From: Nannocystis bainbridge
GTDB taxonomy: Bacteria > Myxococcota_A > Polyangia > Nannocystales > Nannocystaceae
Assembly (NCBI RefSeq): GCF_028368995.1
Contig: NZ_JAQNDL010000001.1
Span: 4,392,001 to 4,456,000 of the forward strand
Length of the DNA stretch: 64,000 nt
Direction of reading: 5' to 3'
Position 1 is the stretch's first letter; every line of letters begins with the position of its first letter. Positions 23,955-35,309 of this stretch are shown here, one piece after another. Under the pieces are notes generated by a model. The model had not been told where the DNA came from. It did no database searches and saw only the letters and a program-made list of their open reading frames with translations. The translations under genes and the position numbers were made by a program.

Positions 23955-26884
23955 CCTCCCGCTGCGACGACATCGACCGCTACTTCGACGGCGAGCTCGA
24001 GGGCGACGCGCGGGCGACCTTCGAGGTCCACCTCGTCGACTGCGCGCGCTGCCAGCAGCAGCTCCACGTGTTGATGCAGCTGCAGGTCGCGAGCGGGCCC
24101 GAGGCGCCGGCCGCCGCGCCGCCGATCTCGCTGGCCGCGCGCAGACCACGGCGCTGGTGGGCCGCGGCGCCGGTGCTCGCCGCGGCCGCCGCGATCGCCC
24201 TGTACCTGCGCGGGCCGGGCGGCGGGCCCGAGCTCGTGGATGTCCCCAAGGGCATGTCCGAAGGGTCAGCTTCACTCACGCTGACGCCGACGCGCGGCGT
24301 CGAGGCCCGGCTCAGCTTCGGCCCGGCCGACGTCCACCGCGACTACGCCGTCACCCGCGCCGCCGGGCCGATCCAGGGTGAACCGATCCCGCTGAGCGAG
24401 CTCTCGCGGCTCGAGCAGATCGGCGAGCTGCGCGGGCTCGCGGCCGCCCACGCGCTACGCGGCGAGCTCGCGCAAGCCCAGGCGGTGCTGCTGCGGCTCG
24501 AGCCCTCGCCCGATCGCGACAGCGACCTCGCCGCGCTGGCGTTGATGCAGGCCCAGCCCGAGCCCGCGCTCGCGCTCGCCGACGCCGCGCTGGCGGTCGC
24601 GCCGGAGCACTTGCAGGCGCGCTGGAACCGGGCCCTCGCGCTGCGCGACCTCGGCCTCTCGCGCGCCGCCGCGGACGCGCTCGAGCAGCTCGCGGCCGCC
24701 GACACGCCGGCGTGGGGCGCCGAGGCACGGGCCCACGCCGCGGCGCTGCGGCGCGAGCCGGCCGCGCGCGAGCGGCTGTTCGCCGAGGTACAGGCGGCCG
24801 GAGCGGCGTTGATCGATCACGGCGATCCGGTCCCCGAGGCCGCGATCCTCGGCGCGCCGTCGCTGGTGCGCCTCTACTTCTATGACGCCGTGCGCACCGC
24901 CCCGACGCGCGCGCGCCTCGAGTCGTTGCTGCCGCTGGCCGAGCGGCTCGATCGGCTGGCCGGCGGGAATGTCCTTCAGGACATGCTGCAAAAGACAGCC
25001 AGGTCCGAGTTCGCCCGCCGCGGTCCGCTGGCCGAGCGCTACGCCGGGCTCGCGCTCGGTCGCGGCGGCGACGGGCCGGCGCTGGTCGCCGCGGCGCGAG
25101 CGGCCGGGCAACTCGACATCGCTCTCGGGGCGATGGTCCATGCCGGGCAAGCGCGCGCCGATCTGTCCGGCTTCACCAAGCTGGCCGAAAGTACAGGTGA
25201 CCCATGGCTGCGCATGCTGGCCGCGCAGGAGCGGGCCGGCGCGCAGCTCGACGCCGGTGATTACGCGCCCGCCGAGGCGACGCTGACCTCCGCGCAGGCG
25301 CTGTGCGGCCCCGGCCTTGGCTATCGCTGCGCGCGGCTCGAGCTGGCCCACGCCGAGCTGCTGGCGCTGATGCACCGCCTGCCCGAGGCCGCCGCTCCGC
25401 TCGAGGCCGCCGCGCGGCGGGTGACGCAGGACCAGCACTGGGGCGCCGAGACGACCTCCTTGCAGCTGCGGGCCGAGGTCGCTCGCCTGCGCGGCGCCTT
25501 CGGCCTCGCGCGGGCGATCACCGGCGAGACCCTGCTGCGCCTGCCCGAGGCCGAGGTGGCGCGCTGCCGGGCCGAGCGTCACGCGCGGGACGTGCTCGCC
25601 GGTCTTGCGATCGTCGCGCTCGACGTCGCCGGGGCGCGACGCGAGCTGCAGGCCGCGCCGGATTGCCAGCAGCCGCCGTCGCTGGCGCGGCTGTTCGTCC
25701 AGGCCGACCTGACGCGCATGAGCGGCGATGCGCGCGACGTCGAGGCCGTGCTCGTCGGTTTGCAGGCGGTGCGGGCGGGCGGCCTGATGCCCGGCGAGGC
25801 CGCGCTCGCCGATCATATCGAGGGCCGCGCGCGCATCGGCGGCGAGCCCGAGGCCGGCCGCGCCCTGCTGCGCCAGGCGATCGCCGCCGCGCGCGAGCTG
25901 CCGCGCAGCGACCCGCACGCGCTCAAGGCGGTGTCGTTCAGCTACGCCTCGCTGGTGCTCGACGCGGCCGCGCGGGGCGATCACGGCGCGGCGCTGCAAC
26001 TGCTCGCAGAAGAGGTCGGTGCGCCCGCGCCGACATCCTGCGCGCTCGGCCTCGCCGACGATCACGAGCGCAGCTACAGCGTCGCGCTCGGACCCGCCGG
26101 CCCGGCGATCGGCGCTCTCGTCACCCGCGAAGCCCCGGCCCTCGCCGACGAGGCGCGGGTGCCCGAGGCTGCGATCGCGGCGCTGCGGGCCTGCCCCGAG
26201 GTCGCGGTGTTCGCCCGCCCGCCGCTGGCCGGTCGCCCCGGCTTGCTGCCGCCCGAGATCGCCTGGTCGTACCGCGTCGGTCACCAGACTGTTAAGACAT
26301 TGCCAAAAAAGCATGTCCCATCGGACATGCGACTGGTCGTCGCCGACGCGGTCGCGCCGACCTCGCTCGGCCTGCCGCGCCTGTCCCCGTGGACAGGTGA
26401 GATCGACGCCGGCACGCGGGCGCTGACCGGCCCCGCGGCGACGCCGACGCGGGTGCTGCAGGCGCTGCCCGAGGCCGGTGAGATCGAGTTTCACGTCCAC
26501 GGTCTCGTCGACCTCGGAGTGTCGGACGCCTCCTTCCTGGCCCTGACGCCCGAGGCCGACGGCCGCCACGCATTGACGGCCGGGCAGATCCGCGGCGTCG
26601 CCCTGCCGGCGCGGCCGGTCGTGATCCTCGGGGCCTGCCACGCCGGTCAGGTCGCGCCGTACTTGCACGAGGCGTGGAGCTTGCCGAGCGCGTTCCTCGA
26701 GGCCGGCGCGCGGGTCGTCATCGCCTCGCCGGCCCCCGTCGACGACCGCGAGGCCGGCCCGTTCTTCGCCGCCGTGCGAGCGCGGATCCGCGGCGGCGCC
26801 TCGCCGGCGGTCGCCGTCCGCGACGAACGGGTCCAGCGCGGCAGCGCGGCCGACTGGGCCGCCCACGTGCTCGTCTTCGAGTAG
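23951..26884 (+). CDS. zinc-finger anti-sigma factor fused to TPRs and a CHAT caspase-like protease domain
   Basis: The 977-aa product starts with a ZAS/zf-HC2 anti-sigma domain with His27-x3-Cys31-x2-Cys34 (HLVDCARC). A Pro/Ala linker, a membrane helix (about 69-87, WWAAAPVLAAAAAIALYL), ~600 residues of TPR-like helical repeats, and a C-terminal CHAT domain follow. The predicted catalytic pair is His850 (FHVHGL) and Cys896 (ILGACHAG). CHAT domains are clan CD cysteine proteases related to caspases and separase. If the zinc finger is cytoplasmic, the TPR and CHAT parts would be periplasmic. Four short 14-nt repeat clusters lie inside this one gene. Gene order and the ATGA overlap strongly support an ECF/anti-sigma pair; proteolytic release of the sigma factor is inference. 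Confidence 0.9.
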   Translation: MTSRCDDIDRYFDGELEGDARATFEVHLVDCARCQQQLHVLMQLQVASGPEAPAAAPPISLAARRPRRWWAAAPVLAAAAAIALYLRGPGGGPELVDVPKGMSEGSASLTLTPTRGVEARLSFGPADVHRDYAVTRAAGPIQGEPIPLSELSRLEQIGELRGLAAAHALRGELAQAQAVLLRLEPSPDRDSDLAALALMQAQPEPALALADAALAVAPEHLQARWNRALALRDLGLSRAAADALEQLAAADTPAWGAEARAHAAALRREPAARERLFAEVQAAGAALIDHGDPVPEAAILGAPSLVRLYFYDAVRTAPTRARLESLLPLAERLDRLAGGNVLQDMLQKTARSEFARRGPLAERYAGLALGRGGDGPALVAAARAAGQLDIALGAMVHAGQARADLSGFTKLAESTGDPWLRMLAAQERAGAQLDAGDYAPAEATLTSAQALCGPGLGYRCARLELAHAELLALMHRLPEAAAPLEAAARRVTQDQHWGAETTSLQLRAEVARLRGAFGLARAITGETLLRLPEAEVARCRAERHARDVLAGLAIVALDVAGARRELQAAPDCQQPPSLARLFVQADLTRMSGDARDVEAVLVGLQAVRAGGLMPGEAALADHIEGRARIGGEPEAGRALLRQAIAAARELPRSDPHALKAVSFSYASLVLDAAARGDHGAALQLLAEEVGAPAPTSCALGLADDHERSYSVALGPAGPAIGALVTREAPALADEARVPEAAIAALRACPEVAVFARPPLAGRPGLLPPEIAWSYRVGHQTVKTLPKKHVPSDMRLVVADAVAPTSLGLPRLSPWTGEIDAGTRALTGPAATPTRVLQALPEAGEIEFHVHGLVDLGVSDASFLALTPEADGRHALTAGQIRGVALPARPVVILGACHAGQVAPYLHEAWSLPSAFLEAGARVVIASPAPVDDREAGPFFAAVRARIRGGASPAVAVRDERVQRGSAADWAAHVLVFE
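24236..24272. repeat. 14-nt repeat cluster, 2-3 units, inside the anti-sigma/CHAT gene
   Basis: Cores are at 24239 (GATG), 24253 (CATG) and 24267 (CAGC). The best unit reads GGGCATGTCCGAAG. It falls in codons for DVPKGMSEGSA, a hydrophilic linker just after the membrane helix. Confidence 0.78.
24965..25002. repeat. 14-nt repeat cluster, 3 units, inside the anti-sigma/CHAT gene
   Basis: Cores are at 24968 (AATG), 24982 (CATG) and 24996 (CAGC), with TGTCC-TTCA-GGACATG forming a near-perfect hairpin. It lies in codons for NVLQDMLQKTAR in the TPR region. Confidence 0.75.
26295..26332. repeat. 14-nt repeat cluster, 3 units, inside the anti-sigma/CHAT gene
   Basis: Cores are at 26298 (CATT), 26312 (CATG) and 26326 (CATG). 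GCATGTCCCATCGGACATGC is a 20-nt inverted repeat. It lies in codons for KTLPKKHVPSDM at the start of the CHAT region and contains an A-run unusual for this genome. Confidence 0.82.
26378..26400. repeat. 14-nt repeat pair (inverted) inside the anti-sigma/CHAT gene
   Basis: CCTGTCC (core 26380) and GGACAGG (core 26394) are exactly 14 nt apart and perfectly complementary around a CCGT loop. They are translated as LSPWTG. Confidence 0.65.
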
Positions 26885-26937
26885 ACGGCCGGCCCGCTGC
26901 GATCCTCCTCCCGCGGAGCGGTGGTACCGTCGCCTCC

Positions 26938-27855
26938 ATGTTCGACCCAGCCGCGTGGCTGCAAGCGACCCGACCGCTGGCCCAGGTCAACCTCGTCGTC
27001 CCGCTGTGGCTCGGGCAGGCGCTGGCCTTCGCGTACGCCGGCGCGTTCTCGCTGCCGACCCTGTACGCCCTGCACATGTTCGCCGCGCTGCTGCTGCTGG
27101 TGATCGTCTTCAGCAACGACTACGCCGACCGCGACAGCGACGCCGCCAACCGCACCTACAACGAGTTCTCCGGCGGCTCGCGGGTGCTGCCCGACGGCCG
27201 TCTGCGCCCCGGCGAGCTGCGCGACGCCGCCTGGCTGGCGCTCGTCGGCCTGTCCGGACTCTCGCTCTACCTGGCCTTGTGGACAGCTCGTCCGTGGACC
27301 CCGGCGTTCGTGGCCGTCGCCGCGCTGCTGGTGTGGGCCTACAACTTCGCCCCGCTGCGCCTCTCGTACCGCGGCGGCGGCGAGGTCGTGCAGGGCCTCG
27401 GCACCGGGGTGGTGCTGCCGCTGCTCGGCTTCTACGTCCAGGCCGGCTCGCTCGCGGCGTTCCCGTGGCTCGCGCTGGCCCCGCTGTTCCTGATCGGCGT
27501 GGTCGGCAACATCCTCACCTCGCTGCCGGATGTCCCTTCGGACAGGGCCACCGACAAGCGCAGCTACGCGGTCCGCCGCGGGCAGTGGGCCGCGCGCCGT
27601 CACAGCCTCGAACTGTTGGTGATGGCCGCGCTGATGGGCGGCCTGGTCGTGCCCGGCCTCGGGATCGTCGGCGTGGCCCTGCTGGCCGCCCCCGCGCTGG
27701 CGCTGGTGGCCGCCGCCGTGCCCCTGCTCGGCAGCGCCGACGCCGAGCAGCGCGACGAGTGCCGCCGCTTCATCCTCCTCACCGCCGGCGCCGGTCACCT
27801 GCAGTGCGTGCTGTGGAGCCTCGCGCTCGTGGTGGTCGGCCTGCTGCGGGCATGA
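26938..27855 (+). CDS. UbiA-family prenyltransferase
   Basis: The 305-aa integral membrane protein has about eight hydrophobic helices. Both Asp-rich motifs are visible: Asn60-Asp61...Asp64...Asp68 (NDYADRDSD) for Mg-prenyl-diphosphate binding, and DVPSDRATDKRSYA near residue 200. UbiA-type enzymes attach isoprenoid tails to aromatics (4-hydroxybenzoate, DHNA, heme, chlorophyllide). The motif spacing and the following Gly/Ser-rich loop (NEFSGGSRVLPDGRL) are closer to MenA-like DHNA prenyltransferases than to UbiA proper, but no quinone gene is adjacent. It starts 53 nt after the CHAT gene and may share its transcript. A two-unit 14-nt repeat (cores 27529 and 27543) lies in the second motif's codons. 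Confidence 0.88.
   Translation: MFDPAAWLQATRPLAQVNLVVPLWLGQALAFAYAGAFSLPTLYALHMFAALLLLVIVFSNDYADRDSDAANRTYNEFSGGSRVLPDGRLRPGELRDAAWLALVGLSGLSLYLALWTARPWTPAFVAVAALLVWAYNFAPLRLSYRGGGEVVQGLGTGVVLPLLGFYVQAGSLAAFPWLALAPLFLIGVVGNILTSLPDVPSDRATDKRSYAVRRGQWAARRHSLELLVMAALMGGLVVPGLGIVGVALLAAPALALVAAAVPLLGSADAEQRDECRRFILLTAGAGHLQCVLWSLALVVVGLLRA
27526..27549. repeat. 14-nt repeat pair inside the UbiA-family gene
   Basis: GATG core 27529 and CAGG core 27543, with TGTCC-CTTC-GGACA inverted around the loop. It encodes DVPSDRA, part of the second Asp motif, so here the repeat-like sequence coincides with catalytically important codons and could be coincidental. Confidence 0.5.
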
Positions 27856-27879
27856 ACCTCGACGCGCGCGCCTTCGTTC

Positions 27880-27961
27880 ATGATATGTCTGAACAGACAT
27901 GTCCCATGGGGAATGCCGTAAAGGACATGTCGTAAAGACAATGTCCCCGAGGACATAAACG
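27880..27961. repeat. 14-nt palindromic repeat array, 6 units, between convergent genes
   Basis: Cores start at 27884 (TATG), 27898 (CATG), 27912 (AATG), 27926 (CATG), 27940 (AATG) and 27954 (CATA), each step 14 nt. Units include ACATGTCCCATGGG and ACATGTCGTAAAGA. The array begins about 25 nt after the UbiA-family stop and is followed by the minus-strand kinase gene's 3' end. Confidence 0.9.
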
Positions 27962-28098
27962 AAGACCGCAGCCGCGGTCGGCAGATCTGCGGCGCTCCGA
28001 CGCCCGTGCCGCGGGCCAGCAGCAGCCTCAGCGCTCGCAGCGGAGGACCGGGTCGCCCGGTGTCCGTGGATCACGCCCCGGTGACGCGTCCTCGCGCC

Positions 28099-31272
<3,174 letters not shown>

Positions 31273-31315
31273 CTTGGCAAACTCTCGCGCACGTGGGAGG
31301 GCGCGCAGGCGCGCG

Positions 31316-31741
31316 TCAGCGCAGCAGGCCGCCGATCCGGCGACTGAGGCGCGCGCGCTCGAAGTCGGCGCGCAGCGACGAGATCCCGAGCGCGTAGATC
31401 GCCCAGAACACCAGGCCGACGCCGAAGCCCGCCAGCGTCGAGCCGAGGATCGGCGCCTCGGCCTGCATCTGTCGCAGCTCGCCCGCGGCCTTCTGCCAAT
31501 TCACGGCGATGAACGCCAGCAGCACCGTCAGCGCCAGCGCCTTGAGCGCGGACAGGCCCGACAGGCGCGGGCGCGGGCCGAGGCCGCCGCGGTCGCCCTC
31601 GAGCAGTTGCATGAGCAAGCCGAGCCATGACGAAAGCATCGGCAGCACCAGCGCGCCCGCGATCCCGCCCAGCCCGGTCACGGCCAGGCGCAGGCGTTCG
31701 GTCGACATCGGGATCTCGGCCGCGAGCTCGGACGGCGCCAC
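31316..31741 (-). CDS. small membrane protein of unknown function
   Basis: The 141-aa product has hydrophobic segments LAVTGLGGIAGALVLPMLSS, KALALTVLLAFIAVNW and STLAGFGVGLVFWAIYALGI (three predicted helices) and a basic C-terminus ending RRIGGLLR. No motif is recognised. An alternative start at the internal Met (31708, MSTERLRLAV) would better place the first helix. It lies 43 nt upstream of the kinase gene start on the same strand and may be co-transcribed with it. Confidence 0.68.
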   Translation of the reverse strand: MAPSELAAEIPMSTERLRLAVTGLGGIAGALVLPMLSSWLGLLMQLLEGDRGGLGPRPRLSGLSALKALALTVLLAFIAVNWQKAAGELRQMQAEAPILGSTLAGFGVGLVFWAIYALGISSLRADFERARLSRRIGGLLR

Positions 31742-31805
31742 GGCGTGAGCGTACCGCAGAACGTGCGCGTGCGCGCCTGCCGGGGACGCGGCTTACACTC
31801 GCCGC

Positions 31806-32750
31806 GTGGGGTCCGCGACCAAGTTTCACAGCGAGTTCCAGCGCCGCGCGCACGACGCCGTCACCGAGGTCCAGTCGACCATCTGCGCCGCCGTCGAGGC
31901 CTTCGAGCGTGAGTTCGGCGGCAGCGGGGCGTTCGTCAGCGACGCCTGGGACCGGGCCGGCGGCGGTGGCGGCCTCACGCGGGTGATCCGCGGCGACGTC
32001 ATCGAGAAGGGCGGCGTCAACACCTCGGCCGTGTTCGGCGAGCTCAACCCGCAGTTCGCCAGCCAGCTCGCCGGCACCGGCGCCAACTTCTTCGCCGCCG
32101 GCGTCTCGCTGGTGCTGCACCCGAAGAACCCGTTCGTGCCGACCGTGCACGCCAACTTCCGCTACATCGAGCAGGGCGAGCGGCGGTGGTTCGGCGGCGG
32201 CGCCGACCTGACCCCGTACTACTACTTCCCCGAGGACAAGGCGCACTTCCACGACGTCTGGCGCCGCTTCTGCGAGGCGCACCCGGGCATCGGCGACTAC
32301 CCGCGCTTTCGCGACTGGTGCGATCGTTACTTCTATTTGAAGCACCGCGGCGAGTCGCGCGGCGTCGGCGGGATCTTCTTCGACCACCTGTTCGTCGAGC
32401 CCACGCGCCCCGGCCACGACGACGACCTGCTCCGCTTCATCCGCGACGGCGGCATGCGCTTCCTCGACGCCTGGCTGCCGATCGCGCGCCGACACGCGGC
32501 CACGCCGTACGGCCCGGACGAGCGCCGCTGGCAGGAGCTCCGCCGCGGCCGCTACGTCGAGTTCAACCTCCTCTACGACCGCGGCACCGTGTTCGGCCTC
32601 AAGACCGGCGGCCGCACCGAGTCGATCCTCATGTCGCTGCCGCCGCACGTGCAGTGGGGCTACGCCGAGGAGCCCGCGCCCGGCACGCCCGAAGCCGCCC
32701 TGCTCGCCGAGCTGCGCAAGCCGGACCCGGGCGACGAGCCGAACCCCTGA
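31806..32750 (+). CDS. hemF: oxygen-dependent coproporphyrinogen III oxidase
   Basis: The 314-aa cytoplasmic enzyme has the HemF hallmarks: FFAAGVSLVLHPKNPFVPTVHANFR (the PxVHxNxR stretch with the catalytic His), WWFGGGADLTPYYY-like loop, GGIFFDHLF, RGRYVEFNLLYDRGT (with YVEFNL) and SLPPHVQWGY at the end. It converts coproporphyrinogen III to protoporphyrinogen IX using O2. The GTG at 31806 is chosen because the conserved region starts soon after; lengths of ~300 aa are normal. It indicates aerobic heme synthesis, and a hemJ homologue lies further on at 43 kb. Confidence 0.95.
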   Translation: MGSATKFHSEFQRRAHDAVTEVQSTICAAVEAFEREFGGSGAFVSDAWDRAGGGGGLTRVIRGDVIEKGGVNTSAVFGELNPQFASQLAGTGANFFAAGVSLVLHPKNPFVPTVHANFRYIEQGERRWFGGGADLTPYYYFPEDKAHFHDVWRRFCEAHPGIGDYPRFRDWCDRYFYLKHRGESRGVGGIFFDHLFVEPTRPGHDDDLLRFIRDGGMRFLDAWLPIARRHAATPYGPDERRWQELRRGRYVEFNLLYDRGTVFGLKTGGRTESILMSLPPHVQWGYAEEPAPGTPEAALLAELRKPDPGDEPNP

Positions 32751-32987
32751 GTCGCGCAGCGACGCAGCCGCGATCGTCTGCACCACGCAGTGCGCGTGGA
32801 TCTCCAGATGCGTCGCGCCGATGCGTCGCGCCGCGCAGAGCGCAGGTGATTCTCACGGGCGCAGACGGCGACCCAGCGCCGATGCGCCGCTGATTTCGCG
32901 GTTTGACGAGCCGATGCGCGCGCTTTGGCGCTGGTCATACGAGTGGATCCACCTGCTCCATTCACGAGAGTTTGCCCTGAGCCAACC

Positions 32988-35309
32988 ATGGCGCGACAAT
33001 CCGCCGCCCCGGTGGTCTCCCCCCTCCGTTCGTCGTGGCTGGTCGTCGCTGCCCTCGTGGTGCTGGCGCGTCCGGTCGCGGCCGCACCAGCGCCTGTCCT
33101 TCGGACCATGCCCGAAGGGACAGGTCCGAAGGGACCTGTCCCGGAGGGTCCTGCGCCGCCTGCTGCCGCGCCGACTCGCCTGACGCGAGCGGCCGCCGAG
33201 CAGGCGCGCACCGTCGGGCGCACCACCGTCCGCGACACGCGGGCGCAGGACAGCCACGACACGCGGGCTGCCAGCGTCGTCACCCGACGCGACCTCGAGG
33301 AGCGGCTGCCGCGGTCGGCCCCTGACGCCCTGCGCTTCGAGCCCGGCGTCTACGTCCAGCAGACCGCGCACGGCCAGGGCTCGCCGTACGTGCGCGGCCT
33401 GACCGGCCAGCAGACGGTCATGATGTTCGACGGCATCCGCCTCAACAACAGCACCTTCCGCTACGGCCCCAACCAGTACTTCTTCACCATCGACTCGCGC
33501 ACCCTGCAGCGGCTCGAGGTCCTGCGCGGCGCCGCCTCCACCCGCTACGGCTCCGACGCGATGGGCGGCGCCCTCCTGGCCACGCCGATCGATCCGTCGC
33601 TCGAGCTCGGCAATCGCCGCGGCTGGTACGGCCACTCCAAGGCGATGTTGCGCAGCGGCACCGCCGACGGCGAGATGGGCGGGCGGGCCCAGCTCGACGT
33701 CGGCTGGAAGGGCAAGGTCGGCCTGTTCGGCGGCGTCGGTTACCGCGACGTCGGCCTGCTGCGATCGGGCGGCAAGGTGCTGTCGCCGGCCACTGGCCAG
33801 CCCGTCAAGTCGCCGCTGTTCGCCGCCGACGGCGTCACCCAGCGCGGCACCGGCTTCCGCGAGTTCACCGCCGACGCGCGCCTCGTCTATCGCGTGAATG
33901 ACAAGCACCGCCTCACGCTCGGCTACTACGATTATCGCCAATTCGACGCCCCGCGCACCGATCGCTGCCCGCCCGTGACCGCGCCGCAGAGCGAGTGCCT
34001 GTGGTACGACGAACAGTTCCGCACCCTCGTCTACGGCGCCTGGGACGTGAGCGACGGCCCGGCCGCGGCCGAGACGGTGCGCTGGACCCTCAGCTATCAG
34101 CACCAGCACGAGCGGCGCCGGTTCGACCGCGGCGCCGAGTCGACCTACCGCATCATCGGCCGCGACGAGGTCTACTCGCTCGGCACCGGCCTCAACATCG
34201 CCACCAAGCGGTTCGAGCTGGCCCGGGGCGTCGACTTCAAGGTCCACTACGGCCTCGACGCCTACTTCGACACCCTGCGCAGCCACGCCTGGAACACCTT
34301 CCTCGACGTCGGCATCACCACCCCGTCGACCTCGCAGTACGCCAGCGGCAGCCGCTACCTGACCTCCGGCTTGTGGACCGAGGCCACGCTCGGCCTGTTC
34401 GACCGCGTCGAGCTGCGCGCCGGCGGTCGCGGCTCGCTCGTGGTCGCCAACGCCCCCGGCAACCTCGACCCGAGGGTCGGCCGGCGGCCGATCGATCAGA
34501 CCTGGGGCGGCGGCGTCGGCGGCGGCGGGATCGCCGTGCGGCTCGTCGACGGCCTGCGCTGGATCACCAACCTCGACCAAGGCTTCCGCGCGCCCAACCT
34601 CGACGACCTCACCAGCCGTCAGGCCACCGGCGCCGGCCAGCAGTACGAGAACCCCAACCTGCGGCCGGAGCGGGCCCTGTCCTTGGAGACAGGTTTTCGC
34701 GTCGAGCGCCCGCGGGTGCAGCTGCAATTGTTCGCGTTCCAGTCGTGGATCGATCGCCTGATCACGCGGGTCCGGTTCGACCGCGACCAGTGCCCGCCCG
34801 ACGACAACCTCTGCGGCGCCGCGGTCTACAACGTCACCCTCGCCAACATCGCCGGCACCAGCCACATCCGCGGGCTCGACGGCGCCGTGCGGCTGCTGTT
34901 GCCGAAGGGCTTCGGCATGCGCGCGACCGCGGCCTACACCTGGGGCGACGGCCCCAACCCCGTCTCTGGCCTCGAGCCCGCGCGCGTGCCCCTGTCGCGG
35001 ATCCCCCCGCTCAACGGTACCGTCGAGATCAGCTGGCGCCACCGCCACGGCATGTTCGCCAGCTCCGCCCTGCGCTGGGCCCGGCCGCAGACGCGGCTCA
35101 CCGAGACCGACAAGAACGACCAGCGGATCCCTCAAGGAGGCTCCCCCGGGTTCGCGGTGCTCGATCTACGCGCCGGCTACCGTCTGCAGCAGCACGCCCT
35201 CGTCGTGCTCGTGCTCGAGAACGTCACCAACGCCGCCTACCGCTACCACGGCTCCAGCATCAACGGCCCTGGTCGCGGGCTCAACGTGCTCGTCGAGGTC
35301 GGCTTCTAA
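32988..35309 (+). CDS. TonB-dependent receptor (second)
   Basis: From ATG 32988 the 773-aa protein has a signal peptide (LVVAALVVLARPVAA) and a Pro/Gly-rich stretch produced by a 14-nt repeat array (about residues 36-56). A TonB-box/plug region (RDTRAQDSHDTRAASVVTRR, then PDALRFEPGVYVQQTAHGQG) and a barrel ending in LNVLVEVGF with C-terminal Phe follow. This is the compact ~770-aa siderophore/colicin receptor type without the extra N-terminal domain. Downstream at zero spacing is a PstS-like binding protein, then a two-component pair, so the cluster looks like a regulated uptake system. The ligand is not known. Confidence 0.93.
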   Translation: MARQSAAPVVSPLRSSWLVVAALVVLARPVAAAPAPVLRTMPEGTGPKGPVPEGPAPPAAAPTRLTRAAAEQARTVGRTTVRDTRAQDSHDTRAASVVTRRDLEERLPRSAPDALRFEPGVYVQQTAHGQGSPYVRGLTGQQTVMMFDGIRLNNSTFRYGPNQYFFTIDSRTLQRLEVLRGAASTRYGSDAMGGALLATPIDPSLELGNRRGWYGHSKAMLRSGTADGEMGGRAQLDVGWKGKVGLFGGVGYRDVGLLRSGGKVLSPATGQPVKSPLFAADGVTQRGTGFREFTADARLVYRVNDKHRLTLGYYDYRQFDAPRTDRCPPVTAPQSECLWYDEQFRTLVYGAWDVSDGPAAAETVRWTLSYQHQHERRRFDRGAESTYRIIGRDEVYSLGTGLNIATKRFELARGVDFKVHYGLDAYFDTLRSHAWNTFLDVGITTPSTSQYASGSRYLTSGLWTEATLGLFDRVELRAGGRGSLVVANAPGNLDPRVGRRPIDQTWGGGVGGGGIAVRLVDGLRWITNLDQGFRAPNLDDLTSRQATGAGQQYENPNLRPERALSLETGFRVERPRVQLQLFAFQSWIDRLITRVRFDRDQCPPDDNLCGAAVYNVTLANIAGTSHIRGLDGAVRLLLPKGFGMRATAAYTWGDGPNPVSGLEPARVPLSRIPPLNGTVEISWRHRHGMFASSALRWARPQTRLTETDKNDQRIPQGGSPGFAVLDLRAGYRLQQHALVVLVLENVTNAAYRYHGSSINGPGRGLNVLVEVGF
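33090..33148. repeat. 14-nt repeat array, 4 units, inside the receptor gene
   Basis: Cores are at 33093 (CCTG), 33107 (CATG), 33121 (CAGG) and 33135 (CCTG), every step 14 nt, with units like CATGCCCGAAGGGA and CAGGTCCGAAGGGA. It is translated as LRTMPEGTGPKGPVPEGP, which lies between signal peptide and TonB box. Confidence 0.85.

Noticed and set aside
34673..34695. 14-nt repeat pair (34676/34690) inside the second TonB receptor
   Set aside because: CCTG/CAGG at 14 nt falls in the common barrel motif LSLETGFR, which is found in unrelated receptors; coincidence is likely.
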